DNA of 45,479 bases, from assembly GCA_900551005.1 (NCBI GenBank), contig URUL01000005.1:1-45479 (forward strand), read 5' to 3'. The stretch is from an uncultured Ruminococcus sp. Its GTDB lineage: Bacteria; Bacillota; Clostridia; Oscillospirales; CAG-272. This document shows positions 24,705-33,967 of this stretch, in pieces. The stretch's first letter is position 1; each line of letters begins with the position of its first letter. The notes under the pieces were generated by a model. That model was not told the origin of the DNA. It saw nothing but the letters and a program-made list of their open reading frames with translations, and ran no database searches. The position numbers were made by a program, and so were the translations under genes.

Positions 24705-26489
24705 ATGTTAAAAAAGCTTGCAAAAAGCATAAGAGAATATAAAAAACCGTCGATATTGACCTTTATATTCATTACGCTTGAAGCCGTGATAGAATGTATC
24801 ATACCTTTTATTACAGCCGAACTGATAAACCGAATCGAACGCGGTGCCGTAATGACGGAAATACTTCAAACAGGCGTTGTTCTCGTCGCCATGGCAATGG
24901 TCTCGCTCGCATGCGGCGGTATCGCCGGAATAACATGTGCAAAGGCATCCTCCGGCTTTGCCAAGAATCTGCGCCGCGATCTTTTTTATAAGATCCAGAC
25001 ATATTCCTTCGAAAATATAGACAAATTCTCTACCTCATCGCTCGTTACGCGAATGACGACAGATATAGGAAATGTTCAGATGTCCTATATGATGATCATC
25101 AGAACAGCCATCCGCGCGCCTCTCATGATGATATTCTCTATCATCATGGCTTATATTATGGGCGGAGCGCTCGCTTCCCTTTTCGTAATCGTTATTCCTC
25201 TGCTCGTCATAGGGCTGTTCATCATTTCCAAAAAGGCAATGCCCGCTTTCCGCAGTGTTTTCCGCAAATATGACCGCCTCAATGAGTCAATAGAAGAAAA
25301 CGTACGCGGCATGCGCGTGGTAAAGGGCTTCGCACGAGAGGATTATGAAAAGAAGAAATTCGGCATCGCCGCAGGAGATATCTGCCGTGATTTCACCCGC
25401 GCCGAAAGGATCGTCGCACTCAACTCTCCTCTGATGCAACTCTGCGTATATTTCAATATGGCTTTCATCTTGATAATCGGCTCCAAGCTCGTTATCACCA
25501 CGGCGGGTATCGATCTCGGCGTAGGTCAGATGTCATCCATGCTTACATACGGCATCCAGATACTGATGCAACTCATGATGCTCTCTATGATATATGTGAT
25601 CCTGACCATGTCGAGCGAATCAATGAAGCGTATCACGGAGGTTCTCAATGAAAAGCCTGCTCTCGCAAATCCCGAGGCAGGCGAAAAGACTGCAGAGGAC
25701 AAAAGCAGCATTTCTCTTCCCGTCATGTCCGTTGCAGACGGCTCTGTCGATTTCGACAGTGTCAGCTTCAAATATTCTGCCGAGGCGAAAAAGTATGCGC
25801 TCTCCGATATCGATCTGCACATAAAATCCGGCATGACTGTCGGCATACTCGGCGTTACAGGCTCAAGCAAATCGACGCTTGTTCAGCTGATCCCGCGTCT
25901 CTATGATACCACGGTAGGCTCGGTCAAGGTCGGCGGCGTCGATGTTCGCGACTATGATCTGAAGACTCTGCGCGACAGCGTCGCCTTCGTTCTGCAGAAG
26001 AATCTGCTCTTCTCCGGTACCATAAACGAAAACCTGCGCTGGGGCAATGAAAATGCCACCGACGAAGAAATCATCGAGGCATGCAGACTCGCTCAGGCAG
26101 ACGATTTTGTGCGCAGCTTTCCCGATGGATACAATACGAAAATCGAGCAGGGCGGCACAAATGTCTCGGGCGGTCAGAAGCAGCGTCTCTGCATCGCGCG
26201 TGCACTTCTCAAAAAGCCGAAGATACTGATCCTCGATGATTCGACAAGCGCCGTCGATACAAAGACAGATGCTCTTATACGCGCGGGACTTCGCAAGTTC
26301 ATTCCCGAAACCACAAAGATCATCATCGCTCAGCGTATCGCCTCTGTGGAGGATGCCGACCTCATCCTTGTGATGGAAAACGGCAAGATAGCGGCACGCG
26401 GCACGCATGACGAGCTGATGAAAACAAGCGATAGCTACCGCGAAACGTATCTCCAGCAGACCAAGGGAGGTGAAGGCGATGAAAAATAA
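24705..26489 (+). CDS. ABC exporter half-transporter with degenerate ATP site
   Basis: 594 residues: an N-terminal six-helix exporter domain (about 15-300) and a C-terminal ATPase. Walker A reads GVTGSSKST (near 383), with Ser in place of the last Gly. The signature VSGGQ is intact, and Walker B is ILILDDSTS, with Asp in place of the catalytic Glu. This is the pattern of the non-catalytic partner in heterodimeric exporters such as BmrCD, LmrCD and TM287/288. It overlaps the second half-transporter gene by 11 bases. The substrate is unknown; multidrug or lipid-like compounds are typical. No regulator gene is adjacent. Confidence 0.92.
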   Translation: MLKKLAKSIREYKKPSILTFIFITLEAVIECIIPFITAELINRIERGAVMTEILQTGVVLVAMAMVSLACGGIAGITCAKASSGFAKNLRRDLFYKIQTYSFENIDKFSTSSLVTRMTTDIGNVQMSYMMIIRTAIRAPLMMIFSIIMAYIMGGALASLFVIVIPLLVIGLFIISKKAMPAFRSVFRKYDRLNESIEENVRGMRVVKGFAREDYEKKKFGIAAGDICRDFTRAERIVALNSPLMQLCVYFNMAFILIIGSKLVITTAGIDLGVGQMSSMLTYGIQILMQLMMLSMIYVILTMSSESMKRITEVLNEKPALANPEAGEKTAEDKSSISLPVMSVADGSVDFDSVSFKYSAEAKKYALSDIDLHIKSGMTVGILGVTGSSKSTLVQLIPRLYDTTVGSVKVGGVDVRDYDLKTLRDSVAFVLQKNLLFSGTINENLRWGNENATDEEIIEACRLAQADDFVRSFPDGYNTKIEQGGTNVSGGQKQRLCIARALLKKPKILILDDSTSAVDTKTDALIRAGLRKFIPETTKIIIAQRIASVEDADLILVMENGKIAARGTHDELMKTSDSYRETYLQQTKGGEGDEK

Positions 26490-28518
26490 GAAAAACGCTC
26501 CCGAAGCCATCGGAGCAAAACCGACAAAGCGCAAAATGGATACAAAGCTTCTCGGCAGAGTTATGAAAATGCTGATAAGCACATATCCCGTTCTCGTGCC
26601 CATAGTCGCCGTATGTATCGTGCTTTCTGCCGTCGTGTCCTCCATTCCCGCAATCTTCATGCAAAAGGTATTCGCCAAGATAACGGAGCATATCTCCGTG
26701 ATAAGAGAAGCCGCAGGCGTCTCGGGTATGCAGCTCGTATCGAAAGAATGGGCGCAGGCAAACAGCGCTTTTCTTGCCGAGAGATGGACGCTGGCAAAAG
26801 CGGAAATTCTCCCGATCGTAGGCATACTGATTGTTCTCTATATTTTTGCCATCATATTCATCACGCTCCAGTCACAGCTCATGGCGAAAATAACGCAGGG
26901 CTTTCTTGACAGAATGCGCCGTGAGATGTTTAACGGTATGCAGGATCTCCCCATAAAATATTTCGATACTCACAAGCACGGCGATATCATGAGCTATTAT
27001 ACAAACGATATCGACACTCTGCGAGAGCTTGTTTCGCGCTCCTTCCCGCAGATGCTTCAATCAGCCGTCATAGTGTTCACGGTATTTTTCATTATGCTAT
27101 GGTATAGCATACCGATGACTCTCATCATAATACTCGGCATTGTAGCTATGGCCTTTGTCTCTAAGAAGATCGGAAGCGGAAGCGCAAAATATTTCATTCG
27201 CAATCAGAGATCGGTCGCAAAATGCGAGGGCTATATTCAGGAGATGATGAATGGGCAGAAGGTCATCAAGGTATTCTGCCACGAGGAGGACGCGGAAAAG
27301 GATTTTGACAGGATAAACGAGGAGCTGTATGAGGACAGCAGAAAAGCTCATGCCTATGCCAATATTCTCGGTCCCATTATAATGAATATAGGCAATATAC
27401 TCTACGTCATCTGCGCTGTTGCCGGCGGTCTTTTCATAACGCTCGGCGCGGCAAATCTCAGCTTCCGCGGTCTTATCACAGGCGGCAGCTTCCTTGCGCT
27501 GGCATTCTCCATCGATATCATCATTCCTTTCCTCAATATGACAAAGCAGTTCACGGGAAATATAAACCAGCTTTCTCAGCAGATAAATTCCATCGTCATG
27601 GGTATGGCGGGTGCGGAGCGCATCTTCGCTCTCATGGATGAAAAGCCCGAGACGGATGACGGCTATGTCACGCTCGTAAACTGCAAATATGACGGCGATG
27701 GAAACATCATGGAAACAGCAGAGCATACAGGCAAATGGGCATGGAAGCATCCGCACGGAGACGGCACTCTCACCTATACCCCACTCGCCGGCGATGTACG
27801 CATGTTTGATGTCGACTTCGGCTATGAGGAAAACAAGCCCGTGCTCCATGATATAACGGTTTATGCCGAGCCGGGTCAGAAAGTTGCCTTCGTCGGTGCC
27901 ACGGGTGCCGGCAAAACAACGATAACGAACCTGATCAACCGCTTCTACGATATAGCAGACGGAAAGATACGCTACGACGGAATCAATATCAACAAGATAA
28001 AGAAAAACGACCTGCGCCGCAGTCTCGGAATCGTTTTGCAGGACACAAACCTCTTTACGGGAAGTGTCATGGAGAATATCCGCTACGGCAGACTTGATGC
28101 CACCGACGACGAATGTATCGAGGCAGCAAAGCTCGCGGGCGCGGACGATTTTATTTCGCGTCTGCCGCGTGGCTATGATACAGAGCTTACCGGAAACGGC
28201 GCAAACCTCTCGCAGGGACAGCGTCAGCTGCTTGCCATAGCGCGTGCGGCGGTAGCCGATCCGCCCGTTATGATACTGGATGAAGCGACCTCCTCCATAG
28301 ATACCCGCACGGAAGCCATTGTCCAGCGCGGTATGGATAAGCTCATGGAGGGCAGGACGGTATTCGTCATTGCTCACAGACTTTCCACGGTCATGAATTC
28401 CGATGTCATCATGGTTCTTGACCACGGCAGGATCATCGAGCGCGGCAACCATGAAAAACTCATCGCCGAAAAGGGCGTTTACTATCAGCTCTATACAGGC
28501 GCTTTCGAGCTCGAATAA
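26479..28518 (+). CDS. ABC exporter half-transporter, catalytic partner
   Basis: 679 residues: membrane domain, then an ATPase with canonical Walker A GATGAGKTT (near 473), signature LSQGQ and Walker B VMILDEATSS with the catalytic Glu. Between the two lies a linker of about 55 residues (from ETDDGYVTLVNCKYDGDG through GKWAWKHPHGDG), seen in one branch of heterodimeric Firmicutes exporters. There is also an insert in the first extracellular region (near 65-95). The ATG at 26479 is preferred over an in-frame GTG at 26470: GGGAGG (26465-26470) lies 8 bases before it. Together with the upstream gene it forms one complete exporter. Confidence 0.92.
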   Translation: MKNKKNAPEAIGAKPTKRKMDTKLLGRVMKMLISTYPVLVPIVAVCIVLSAVVSSIPAIFMQKVFAKITEHISVIREAAGVSGMQLVSKEWAQANSAFLAERWTLAKAEILPIVGILIVLYIFAIIFITLQSQLMAKITQGFLDRMRREMFNGMQDLPIKYFDTHKHGDIMSYYTNDIDTLRELVSRSFPQMLQSAVIVFTVFFIMLWYSIPMTLIIILGIVAMAFVSKKIGSGSAKYFIRNQRSVAKCEGYIQEMMNGQKVIKVFCHEEDAEKDFDRINEELYEDSRKAHAYANILGPIIMNIGNILYVICAVAGGLFITLGAANLSFRGLITGGSFLALAFSIDIIIPFLNMTKQFTGNINQLSQQINSIVMGMAGAERIFALMDEKPETDDGYVTLVNCKYDGDGNIMETAEHTGKWAWKHPHGDGTLTYTPLAGDVRMFDVDFGYEENKPVLHDITVYAEPGQKVAFVGATGAGKTTITNLINRFYDIADGKIRYDGININKIKKNDLRRSLGIVLQDTNLFTGSVMENIRYGRLDATDDECIEAAKLAGADDFISRLPRGYDTELTGNGANLSQGQRQLLAIARAAVADPPVMILDEATSSIDTRTEAIVQRGMDKLMEGRTVFVIAHRLSTVMNSDVIMVLDHGRIIERGNHEKLIAEKGVYYQLYTGAFELE

Positions 28519-28532
28519 GAAAAAAAGCAAAT

Positions 28533-28568
28533 ACATCCCTTGCAGGCGGAGATCGTTGCAAGGGATGT
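28533..28568 (+). terminator. terminator of the ABC exporter operon
   Basis: Perfect 12-bp stem ACATCCCTTGCA/TGCAAGGGATGT (28533-28544 / 28557-28568) followed by TTTTTTATTG. Confidence 0.92.
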
Positions 28569-28662
28569 TTTTTATTGATGTATCGGAAAATGTATTTGTC
28601 TCGCCGCCGAAGCATGAGTTCCTATATTTGCGGCAGATAATACAAAATCTGTCAAAAAAGTC

Positions 28663-28691
28663 TTTACAAAAGTCTGCCGTTCGATTATAAT
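28663..28691 (+). promoter_or_regulatory. promoter of fhs
   Basis: -35 TTTACA (28663-28668), 17-base spacer, -10 TATAAT (28686-28691). Confidence 0.8.
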
Positions 28692-28751
28692 GATGAGTAA
28701 AACCAACTCTGCCGTGAGATATTCCGAATAATGATGACAAGGAGGACCAAA

Positions 28752-30428
28752 ATGGCTTTTTTATCGGATATAGAAATTGCGCAGGCATGTAAACCAAAGC
28801 ACATCCTTGAGATTGCAAGCAGCGCCGGCATTGCTCCGGAATTTATCGAGCAGTACGGCAATTTCAAGGCAAAGATCGATCTTCGCTATCTCGACTCCCG
28901 TAGGAACAAAGACGGCAAGCTCATTCTCGTGACAGCGATAACGCCGACTCCTGCCGGAGAAGGCAAAACAACGACTACCATAGGACTTGCGGACGGTCTG
29001 TCACGCATAGGAAAGAAAGTTGCCGTCGCTCTGCGCGAGCCGTCGCTCGGCCCCGTATTCGGCATCAAGGGCGGTGCCGCGGGCGGCGGATATGCGCAGG
29101 TCATGCCCATGGAGGATATAAATCTGCATTTCACGGGAGATTTTCATGCCATAGGTGCCGCGAACAATCTGCTCGCCGCCATGCTGGACAACCATATCCA
29201 GCAGGGCAATGCCCTCGGCATAGACCCGCGCAGGATAACCTGGAAGCGCTGTGTCGATATGAATGATCGCCAGCTCCGCTTCATCGTGGACGGGCTCGGC
29301 GGCAGAGTAAACGGGACACCGCGTGAGGACGGCTTTGACATCACGGTCGCTTCGGAGATCATGGCTGTGCTCTGCCTCTCGTCTTCCGTTTCGGATCTGA
29401 AGGCTCGCCTTTCACGTATCATTGTCGGCTACACGTATGATGAAAGCCCCGTTACCGCAGGTGATCTTAAGGCGGCAGGTGCCATGACCGCTCTCCTGCG
29501 CGATGCCCTGAAGCCGAATCTCGTGCAGACGCTCGAGGGCACGCCCGCCTTTGTGCACGGCGGACCCTTCGCCAATATAGCGCACGGATGCAATTCCGTT
29601 CTCGCAACAAAAATGGCGCTGAAAACAGGCGATTACGCCGTCACCGAGGCAGGCTTCGGCGCAGATCTCGGCGCCGAAAAATTTCTGGATATCAAGTGCC
29701 GCATGGCAGGGCTCTGCCCCGATGCTGCAGTCGTAGTTGCCACGGTTCGTGCGTTGAAAATGCACGGCGGGCTTCCGAAGGCCGATCTGGCGCGCGAAGA
29801 CCTGCACGCACTGGAAGCAGGAATCCCGAATCTTCTCCGCCATGTTTCCAATATGAAAAACGTTTACGGACTCCCCGCAGTCGTGGCAATAAACCGTTTT
29901 CCCACCGACACCGATAATGAAATTTCATTTATTATGAATAAGTGCCGCGAGATAGGTGTCAATGCCGTTCTCTCGACCGTCCATGCCGAAGGCGGAAAGG
30001 GCGGCGAGGCTCTCGCGCGCGAGGTCGTTCGTCTCTGTGAGGAGAAAAAAGCGGATTTCCGCTTTGCTTACCCAAACGAAATCTCGCTTTCCGAGAAGAT
30101 AGAGACCGTGGTCAAGCGCATTTACGGCGGCACGGGCATCACTCTGCTTTCCACAGCAGCAAAGCAGATAGACACTCTTGAGAAGCTCGGCTTCGGCGGC
30201 TGTCCCGTCTGTATAGCAAAAACGCAATACAGCTTTTCCGATGACCCCACGAAGCTCGGCGCACCCGATGACTTCACGGTGACGGTGAAAAACGTGCGCA
30301 TTTCGGCAGGTGCAGGCTTTGTCGTGGTTCTCACGGGAGACATCATGACGATGCCGGGACTTCCGAAATCTCCTGCAGCAGAGCGCATAGATGTCGATGA
30401 AAACGGAAAGATCTCCGGACTTTTCTGA
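28752..30428 (+). CDS. fhs: formate-tetrahydrofolate ligase
   Basis: 558 residues, full length. It joins formate to tetrahydrofolate with ATP, giving 10-formyl-THF for purine and Met-tRNA formylation and, in acetogens, for the methyl branch of the Wood-Ljungdahl pathway. The P-loop TPTPAGEGKTTTT (near 64-76), the REPSLGPVFGIKGGAAGGG block and the FTGDFHAIGAANNLLAA block are all intact. The ATG at 28752 follows AAGGAGG by 7 bases and is chosen over an in-frame ATG at 28731. It stands alone with its own promoter and terminator; no other folate or acetogenesis genes are nearby, so a housekeeping role is most likely. Confidence 0.97.
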   Translation: MAFLSDIEIAQACKPKHILEIASSAGIAPEFIEQYGNFKAKIDLRYLDSRRNKDGKLILVTAITPTPAGEGKTTTTIGLADGLSRIGKKVAVALREPSLGPVFGIKGGAAGGGYAQVMPMEDINLHFTGDFHAIGAANNLLAAMLDNHIQQGNALGIDPRRITWKRCVDMNDRQLRFIVDGLGGRVNGTPREDGFDITVASEIMAVLCLSSSVSDLKARLSRIIVGYTYDESPVTAGDLKAAGAMTALLRDALKPNLVQTLEGTPAFVHGGPFANIAHGCNSVLATKMALKTGDYAVTEAGFGADLGAEKFLDIKCRMAGLCPDAAVVVATVRALKMHGGLPKADLAREDLHALEAGIPNLLRHVSNMKNVYGLPAVVAINRFPTDTDNEISFIMNKCREIGVNAVLSTVHAEGGKGGEALAREVVRLCEEKKADFRFAYPNEISLSEKIETVVKRIYGGTGITLLSTAAKQIDTLEKLGFGGCPVCIAKTQYSFSDDPTKLGAPDDFTVTVKNVRISAGAGFVVVLTGDIMTMPGLPKSPAAERIDVDENGKISGLF

Positions 30429-30442
30429 TGAAAATCAAATAG

Positions 30443-30485
30443 AAAGATCGGGCGGAAGCGCATCATGTGCCTCCGCCCGATCTTT
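30443..30485. terminator. terminator between fhs and the membrane-protein gene
   Basis: 14-bp stem AAAGATCGGGCGGA/TCCGCCCGATCTTT (30443-30456 / 30472-30485), with A- and T-rich ends, between convergent genes. Confidence 0.88.
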
Positions 30486-30489
30486 TTCA

Positions 30490-30945
30490 TCACGTATTTT
30501 CTTTTTTACCGCCATAGAGCGATTCATATTTCTGCTTTTCTCTCGACTTCTTTCTTTTCACCGCGCGCTCGGCAAAAATGACCGCCGCTACTATGATATA
30601 GCAGAAGCCCACCACCGCCGTAAGCGCCAGCACGCCGCTCCCCCGGCTTGTAACGCCTGCCATATATATAAACAAAATGAAGCTTCCCAAGCTGAGAATA
30701 AAATGCAGACAGACACGCAGGATTTCGGGAGAAATAAACTTTGCCTTCAGCACGAGTGAAATGAGCGCCGTAAGCAAAGCGAAAACAAAAATAGCGGCAA
30801 ATGTTTCACTGCGAAAGCTTATGTCATTCATGCCGTCCGCACCGGAAAGAAGCGTCGCCGCTCCCCATAAAAAGAGAGTTGTCACCATAAAGGTAACTCC
30901 CGTGCCGGAAATGATATATTTCATAAAACCTGTGAATTTTTTCAT
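30490..30945 (-). CDS. small four-helix membrane protein, unknown function
   Basis: 151 residues with four hydrophobic segments (about 10-32, 48-66, 78-98 and 102-125) and a basic, charged C-terminal tail that should face the cytoplasm. The size and helix layout recall DUF3021-type proteins, but I do not recognise a definite motif, so no function is given. It is a single-gene unit with its own promoter. No ligand- or metal-binding pattern is evident. Confidence 0.7.
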   Translation of the reverse strand: MKKFTGFMKYIISGTGVTFMVTTLFLWGAATLLSGADGMNDISFRSETFAAIFVFALLTALISLVLKAKFISPEILRVCLHFILSLGSFILFIYMAGVTSRGSGVLALTAVVGFCYIIVAAVIFAERAVKRKKSREKQKYESLYGGKKENT

Positions 30946-30978
30946 ATTTTTTACCTCTCATCGCATTTCTGCATAGTT

Positions 30979-31007
30979 ATTTTACCATATTTGCACATGA
31001 TATTCAA
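30979..31007 (-). promoter_or_regulatory. promoter of the small membrane-protein gene
   Basis: Minus strand: -35 TTGAAT (31002-31007), 17-base spacer, -10 TAAAAT (30979-30984). Confidence 0.65.
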
Positions 31008-31137
31008 TAGTTAATACAGATTTTTATTTCTCAAAGAGAAGAAACAAAAAATTTTTACAATTTTTTCGTAATTTGCTGTAACTTTTTCCATAATAAAAGC
31101 ACTAACCATTGTAAAGATAAAAACGGAGGCTTGATTT

Positions 31138-31998
31138 ATGAAACCTTTTACCATAATGACAGATTCTTCTGCCGATCTTACGGCAGAAATGAAAAGCGAA
31201 CTGGGAATAAAGATCGTTCCGCTCACAGTGCAGATAGACGGCGAAAAGACGATAAGCAATGAAGATCTCGATATCAGATATTTTTATGAGTGCATAAAAG
31301 AGGGCAAACGCGCAAAAACCGCCGCTGTAAACCCTGCCGTAGCCACTGAAGTCATGGAAAACGAGATCCTTGCCGGAAATGACGTTCTCTTTCTCTGCTT
31401 CTCATCAAATCTTTCTTCCACATATAATATAAGTGCCATAGCGGCATCGGAGCTTGCTGAAAAATATCCGGACAGCAAGATTGTCGTTATCGACACGCTC
31501 TGCGAATCATTCGGCCTCGCTATGCTGGTCAGTCTCTGCGTAGAACAGGCGCGCGCGGGCAAAACTATAGAGGAAGTATCACAGTTTGCAGAAGAAGAAA
31601 AGGGGCACATCGCTCACTGGTTTACGGTAGACGATCTCAACCATCTGCGCCGCGGCGGCAGACTTTCCTCAGCAAAGGCGGCAGTCGGCACCATGCTCGG
31701 TATAAAGCCCGTGCTCCATATGAGCGATGACGGAAAGCTCGTTCCCATATACAATGCGCGTGGCAGAAAGGCTTCGCTGAAAATGCTGGTTGATAAGACT
31801 GTAGAAAACGCACGCGACTTTGAAAACCAGACGATATATATAAATCATGCCGACTGCCCGGAAGACGCCGACAAGCTGAAGGAGATGATACTTGCAGCAG
31901 GTGCAAAGGATGTCCGCATCGGAGAGATCGGCCCTGTTGTGGGCGCACACTGCGGCAGAGGCACTCTCGCAGTATACAGCATCTGTGAAATAAGATAA
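31138..31998 (+). CDS. DegV/FakB family fatty-acid-binding protein
   Basis: 286 residues of the DegV family, which bind a fatty acid in a buried pocket. Family features are MTDSSADLT (7-15), FLCFSSNLSSTYN (near 84-96), the VDDLNHLRRGGRLS block (near 163) and the late HADCPEDADKL region. FakB-type members hold an exogenous fatty acid while FakA phosphorylates it. Here the gene lies 17 bases upstream of the kinase gene in the same operon, which supports a FakB role. CGGAGG lies about 10 bases upstream of the ATG. Which fatty acid it prefers cannot be told. Confidence 0.9.
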   Translation: MKPFTIMTDSSADLTAEMKSELGIKIVPLTVQIDGEKTISNEDLDIRYFYECIKEGKRAKTAAVNPAVATEVMENEILAGNDVLFLCFSSNLSSTYNISAIAASELAEKYPDSKIVVIDTLCESFGLAMLVSLCVEQARAGKTIEEVSQFAEEEKGHIAHWFTVDDLNHLRRGGRLSSAKAAVGTMLGIKPVLHMSDDGKLVPIYNARGRKASLKMLVDKTVENARDFENQTIYINHADCPEDADKLKEMILAAGAKDVRIGEIGPVVGAHCGRGTLAVYSICEIR

Positions 31999-32015
31999 CC
32001 GAAAGGAATTTTACT

Positions 32016-33632
32016 ATGACGATTACCGGAATATCCTTCCGCGATATGGTGATATCAGCCGCCAATGCGCTGGAAAACAATAAAGAGGAGATCAATAATC
32101 TCAACGTATATCCCGTGCCCGACGGAGATACCGGTGCCAATATGAGTATGACAATGGATAAAGCACGCACGTCTCTCGGAAATTTTGACGGCAATCTCTC
32201 CGAATGTGCCAAGAGCGTAGCCAATATGACGCTCATGTCCGCACGCGGAAATTCGGGCGTCATACTCGCCATGTTCTTCCGCGGAATGTCAAAGGCATTT
32301 TCAAATCTCGAAGAAGCAGGTCCCATTCAGATGGCAGAGGCGCTCAAGGCAGGTGTGACGGAAGCCTACAAGGCCGTCATGACACCTACCGAGGGTACGA
32401 TTCTCACGGTCATGCGAGTATGCGCCGAGAAGGCAATGGAGAAAGCACAGAAGGACAGCTTCGGCGATATCGAGGGACTCTTTGATTACGTTATCAAAGA
32501 GGGCGTCGATATACTGAACAGAACACCCGACCTGCTTCCGATACTCAAGCAGGCAAATGTCGTCGATGCCGGCGGCAGAGGTTTTGTGATCATGCTTCAG
32601 GGCATGCTTGCCGCGCTCCAGCATAATCCCGTAGCCTGCGTTGAAAATAAATCAGGCGATACCACCTCGTCAAAAGCAGATTTTGCGGAATTTTCCGGTG
32701 AAAGTATAGAGTTTCTCTATTGCACGGAATGTATCGTCAAAAAGAATGCCGAATATATCGGTGAGGATACGGCGCGTGAACTCTATAAAACGCTTCTTCC
32801 CCTCGGAAACAGCATGGTTTTCGTGGATGACGAAAACGTGATAAAGCTCCACATCCATACAATCGAACCCGGAACCGTTCTTTCCGCGGCACTCCGCTTC
32901 GGCTGTCTGCTCACGGTTAAAATAGAAAACATGCTCGAGCAGCATTCTACGCTCGCCGCCATACCCGAAGAGCCCGCCAAAACGAAAAAGTACGGCTTAA
33001 TCTCCGATTGCAACGGCGACGGCATACGCGATGTTTTTGCAGATCTCGGTGTACACCGATTCATTATCAGCAAACAGTCCATGAACCCCAGCACGAAACA
33101 GATAATAGACTGTGCAAAAAGCCTCGGCGCAGAAAATATATTCATTCTTCCGAATAATAAGAATGTCTGTCTCGTTGCGTCGCAGGCGGCGGAAGAGCTT
33201 GGAGCAAATGTTCGCGTTATCCCTTCCCATTCCGTCCCCGCAGGAATTGCCGCAATGATGTACTTTGACCCCGAAGCTGAGGCAGAGGATAATTTCTCCG
33301 CCATGACCGATGCGATATCGGCGGTCAAATCTCTCACGATCACACGCGCGGTACGCGATTGCGATATCGACGGAATGAATATCGAAAAAGACAACTACAT
33401 AGGACTTGTAAACGGCAAGATAAAGTGCACCGCCGACAGCAGTCTTATGTGTCTTGAAAAGCTGATTACGGTAAGTGAGTCTGAAAACTTTACCGTTTTC
33501 TTCGGAAGCGATGTAAATGAAGAAGACGCTTCCAAAGCCGAAGAAGCAATCCTAGGCGTCGTTCCCGATGCCGAGGTAACAGTTCTTTCCGGCGGTCAGC
33601 CGCTCTATGATTACGTTATCATGGCGGACTGA
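32016..33632 (+). CDS. fakA: fatty acid kinase FakA (DAK2-domain protein)
   Basis: 538 residues. The N-terminal DhaL/DAK2 kinase domain has the Mg-ATP motif NVYPVPDGDTGANM (30-43), ARGNSGVILA (near 75) and VDAGGRGFVIML (near 183). A middle domain (FCY/LYCTECIV) and a C-terminal DegV-like DUF1949/FakA-C region follow. It phosphorylates FakB-bound fatty acids to acyl phosphate for phospholipid synthesis by PlsX/PlsY. The order FakB-FakA in one operon is sensible, since the two proteins work as a complex. A perfect terminator follows the stop. Confidence 0.92.
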   Translation: MTITGISFRDMVISAANALENNKEEINNLNVYPVPDGDTGANMSMTMDKARTSLGNFDGNLSECAKSVANMTLMSARGNSGVILAMFFRGMSKAFSNLEEAGPIQMAEALKAGVTEAYKAVMTPTEGTILTVMRVCAEKAMEKAQKDSFGDIEGLFDYVIKEGVDILNRTPDLLPILKQANVVDAGGRGFVIMLQGMLAALQHNPVACVENKSGDTTSSKADFAEFSGESIEFLYCTECIVKKNAEYIGEDTARELYKTLLPLGNSMVFVDDENVIKLHIHTIEPGTVLSAALRFGCLLTVKIENMLEQHSTLAAIPEEPAKTKKYGLISDCNGDGIRDVFADLGVHRFIISKQSMNPSTKQIIDCAKSLGAENIFILPNNKNVCLVASQAAEELGANVRVIPSHSVPAGIAAMMYFDPEAEAEDNFSAMTDAISAVKSLTITRAVRDCDIDGMNIEKDNYIGLVNGKIKCTADSSLMCLEKLITVSESENFTVFFGSDVNEEDASKAEEAILGVVPDAEVTVLSGGQPLYDYVIMAD

Positions 33633-33663
33633 AAATCAAAAAAATCTTCATGTGTTCTCCTTT

Positions 33664-33705
33664 AAACCGATAGCACGGCGGCTTCTGCCGCCGTGCTATC
33701 GGTTT
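33664..33705 (+). terminator. terminator of the FakB-FakA operon
   Basis: Perfect 19-bp stem (33664-33682 / 33687-33705) with loop TTCT, 31 bases after the fakA stop. Confidence 0.9.
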
Positions 33706-33713
33706 GTTTCTGC

Positions 33714-33876
33714 CTGTCAATTCCCGCTTTGCCGATATACATTCAGTACTTCAGCTATACCGGCGCACAGACTTCATGCACGCCGCTTCTTTATATGCCG
33801 GCGTGGAACCAACGCGCAAGGCGTTCAAAAGAGTCGCCTTTCCTTTTTTCGTACTTTTCGGACAGGCGAAAAGTAC
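33714..33876 (+). repeat. dispersed hairpin-ended repeat, internally deleted copy (copy B)
   Basis: It matches the element at 44927-45313: CTGTC...CCCGCTTT at the left, the central ACAGACTTCATGCACGCC and GGCGTGGAACC blocks, then the right-end hairpin GTACTTTTCG/CGAAAAGTAC (33851-33876). The left-end hairpin and the middle 200 bases or so are missing. The central stem is kept (33779-33785 / 33799-33805) although one pair differs from copy C on both sides. It lies between convergent fakA and mazF, behind the fakA terminator. The 333-base gap holds this and two terminators. Confidence 0.8.
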
Positions 33877-33927
33877 ATTGACATATTATTACCTTTTCAT
33901 ATAAAATGGCACATTCTTTCTCGCCAT

Positions 33928-33967
33928 AAAAAAGAACAGAAGCGCTTATCGGCTTCTGTTCTTTTTT
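33928..33967. terminator. terminator of mazF
   Basis: Perfect 16-bp stem (33928-33943 / 33952-33967) with AAAAAA and TTTTTT ends. It overlaps the mazF stop codon (33966-33968) by two bases and should work in both directions. Confidence 0.9.

Noticed and set aside
27097..28818. Very long open frame (573 residues) on the minus strand under the second ABC exporter gene
   Set aside because: It is antisense to a gene with complete ABC motifs, has no promoter or ribosome binding site and no recognisable domain. Codon bias of the true gene explains the open frame.
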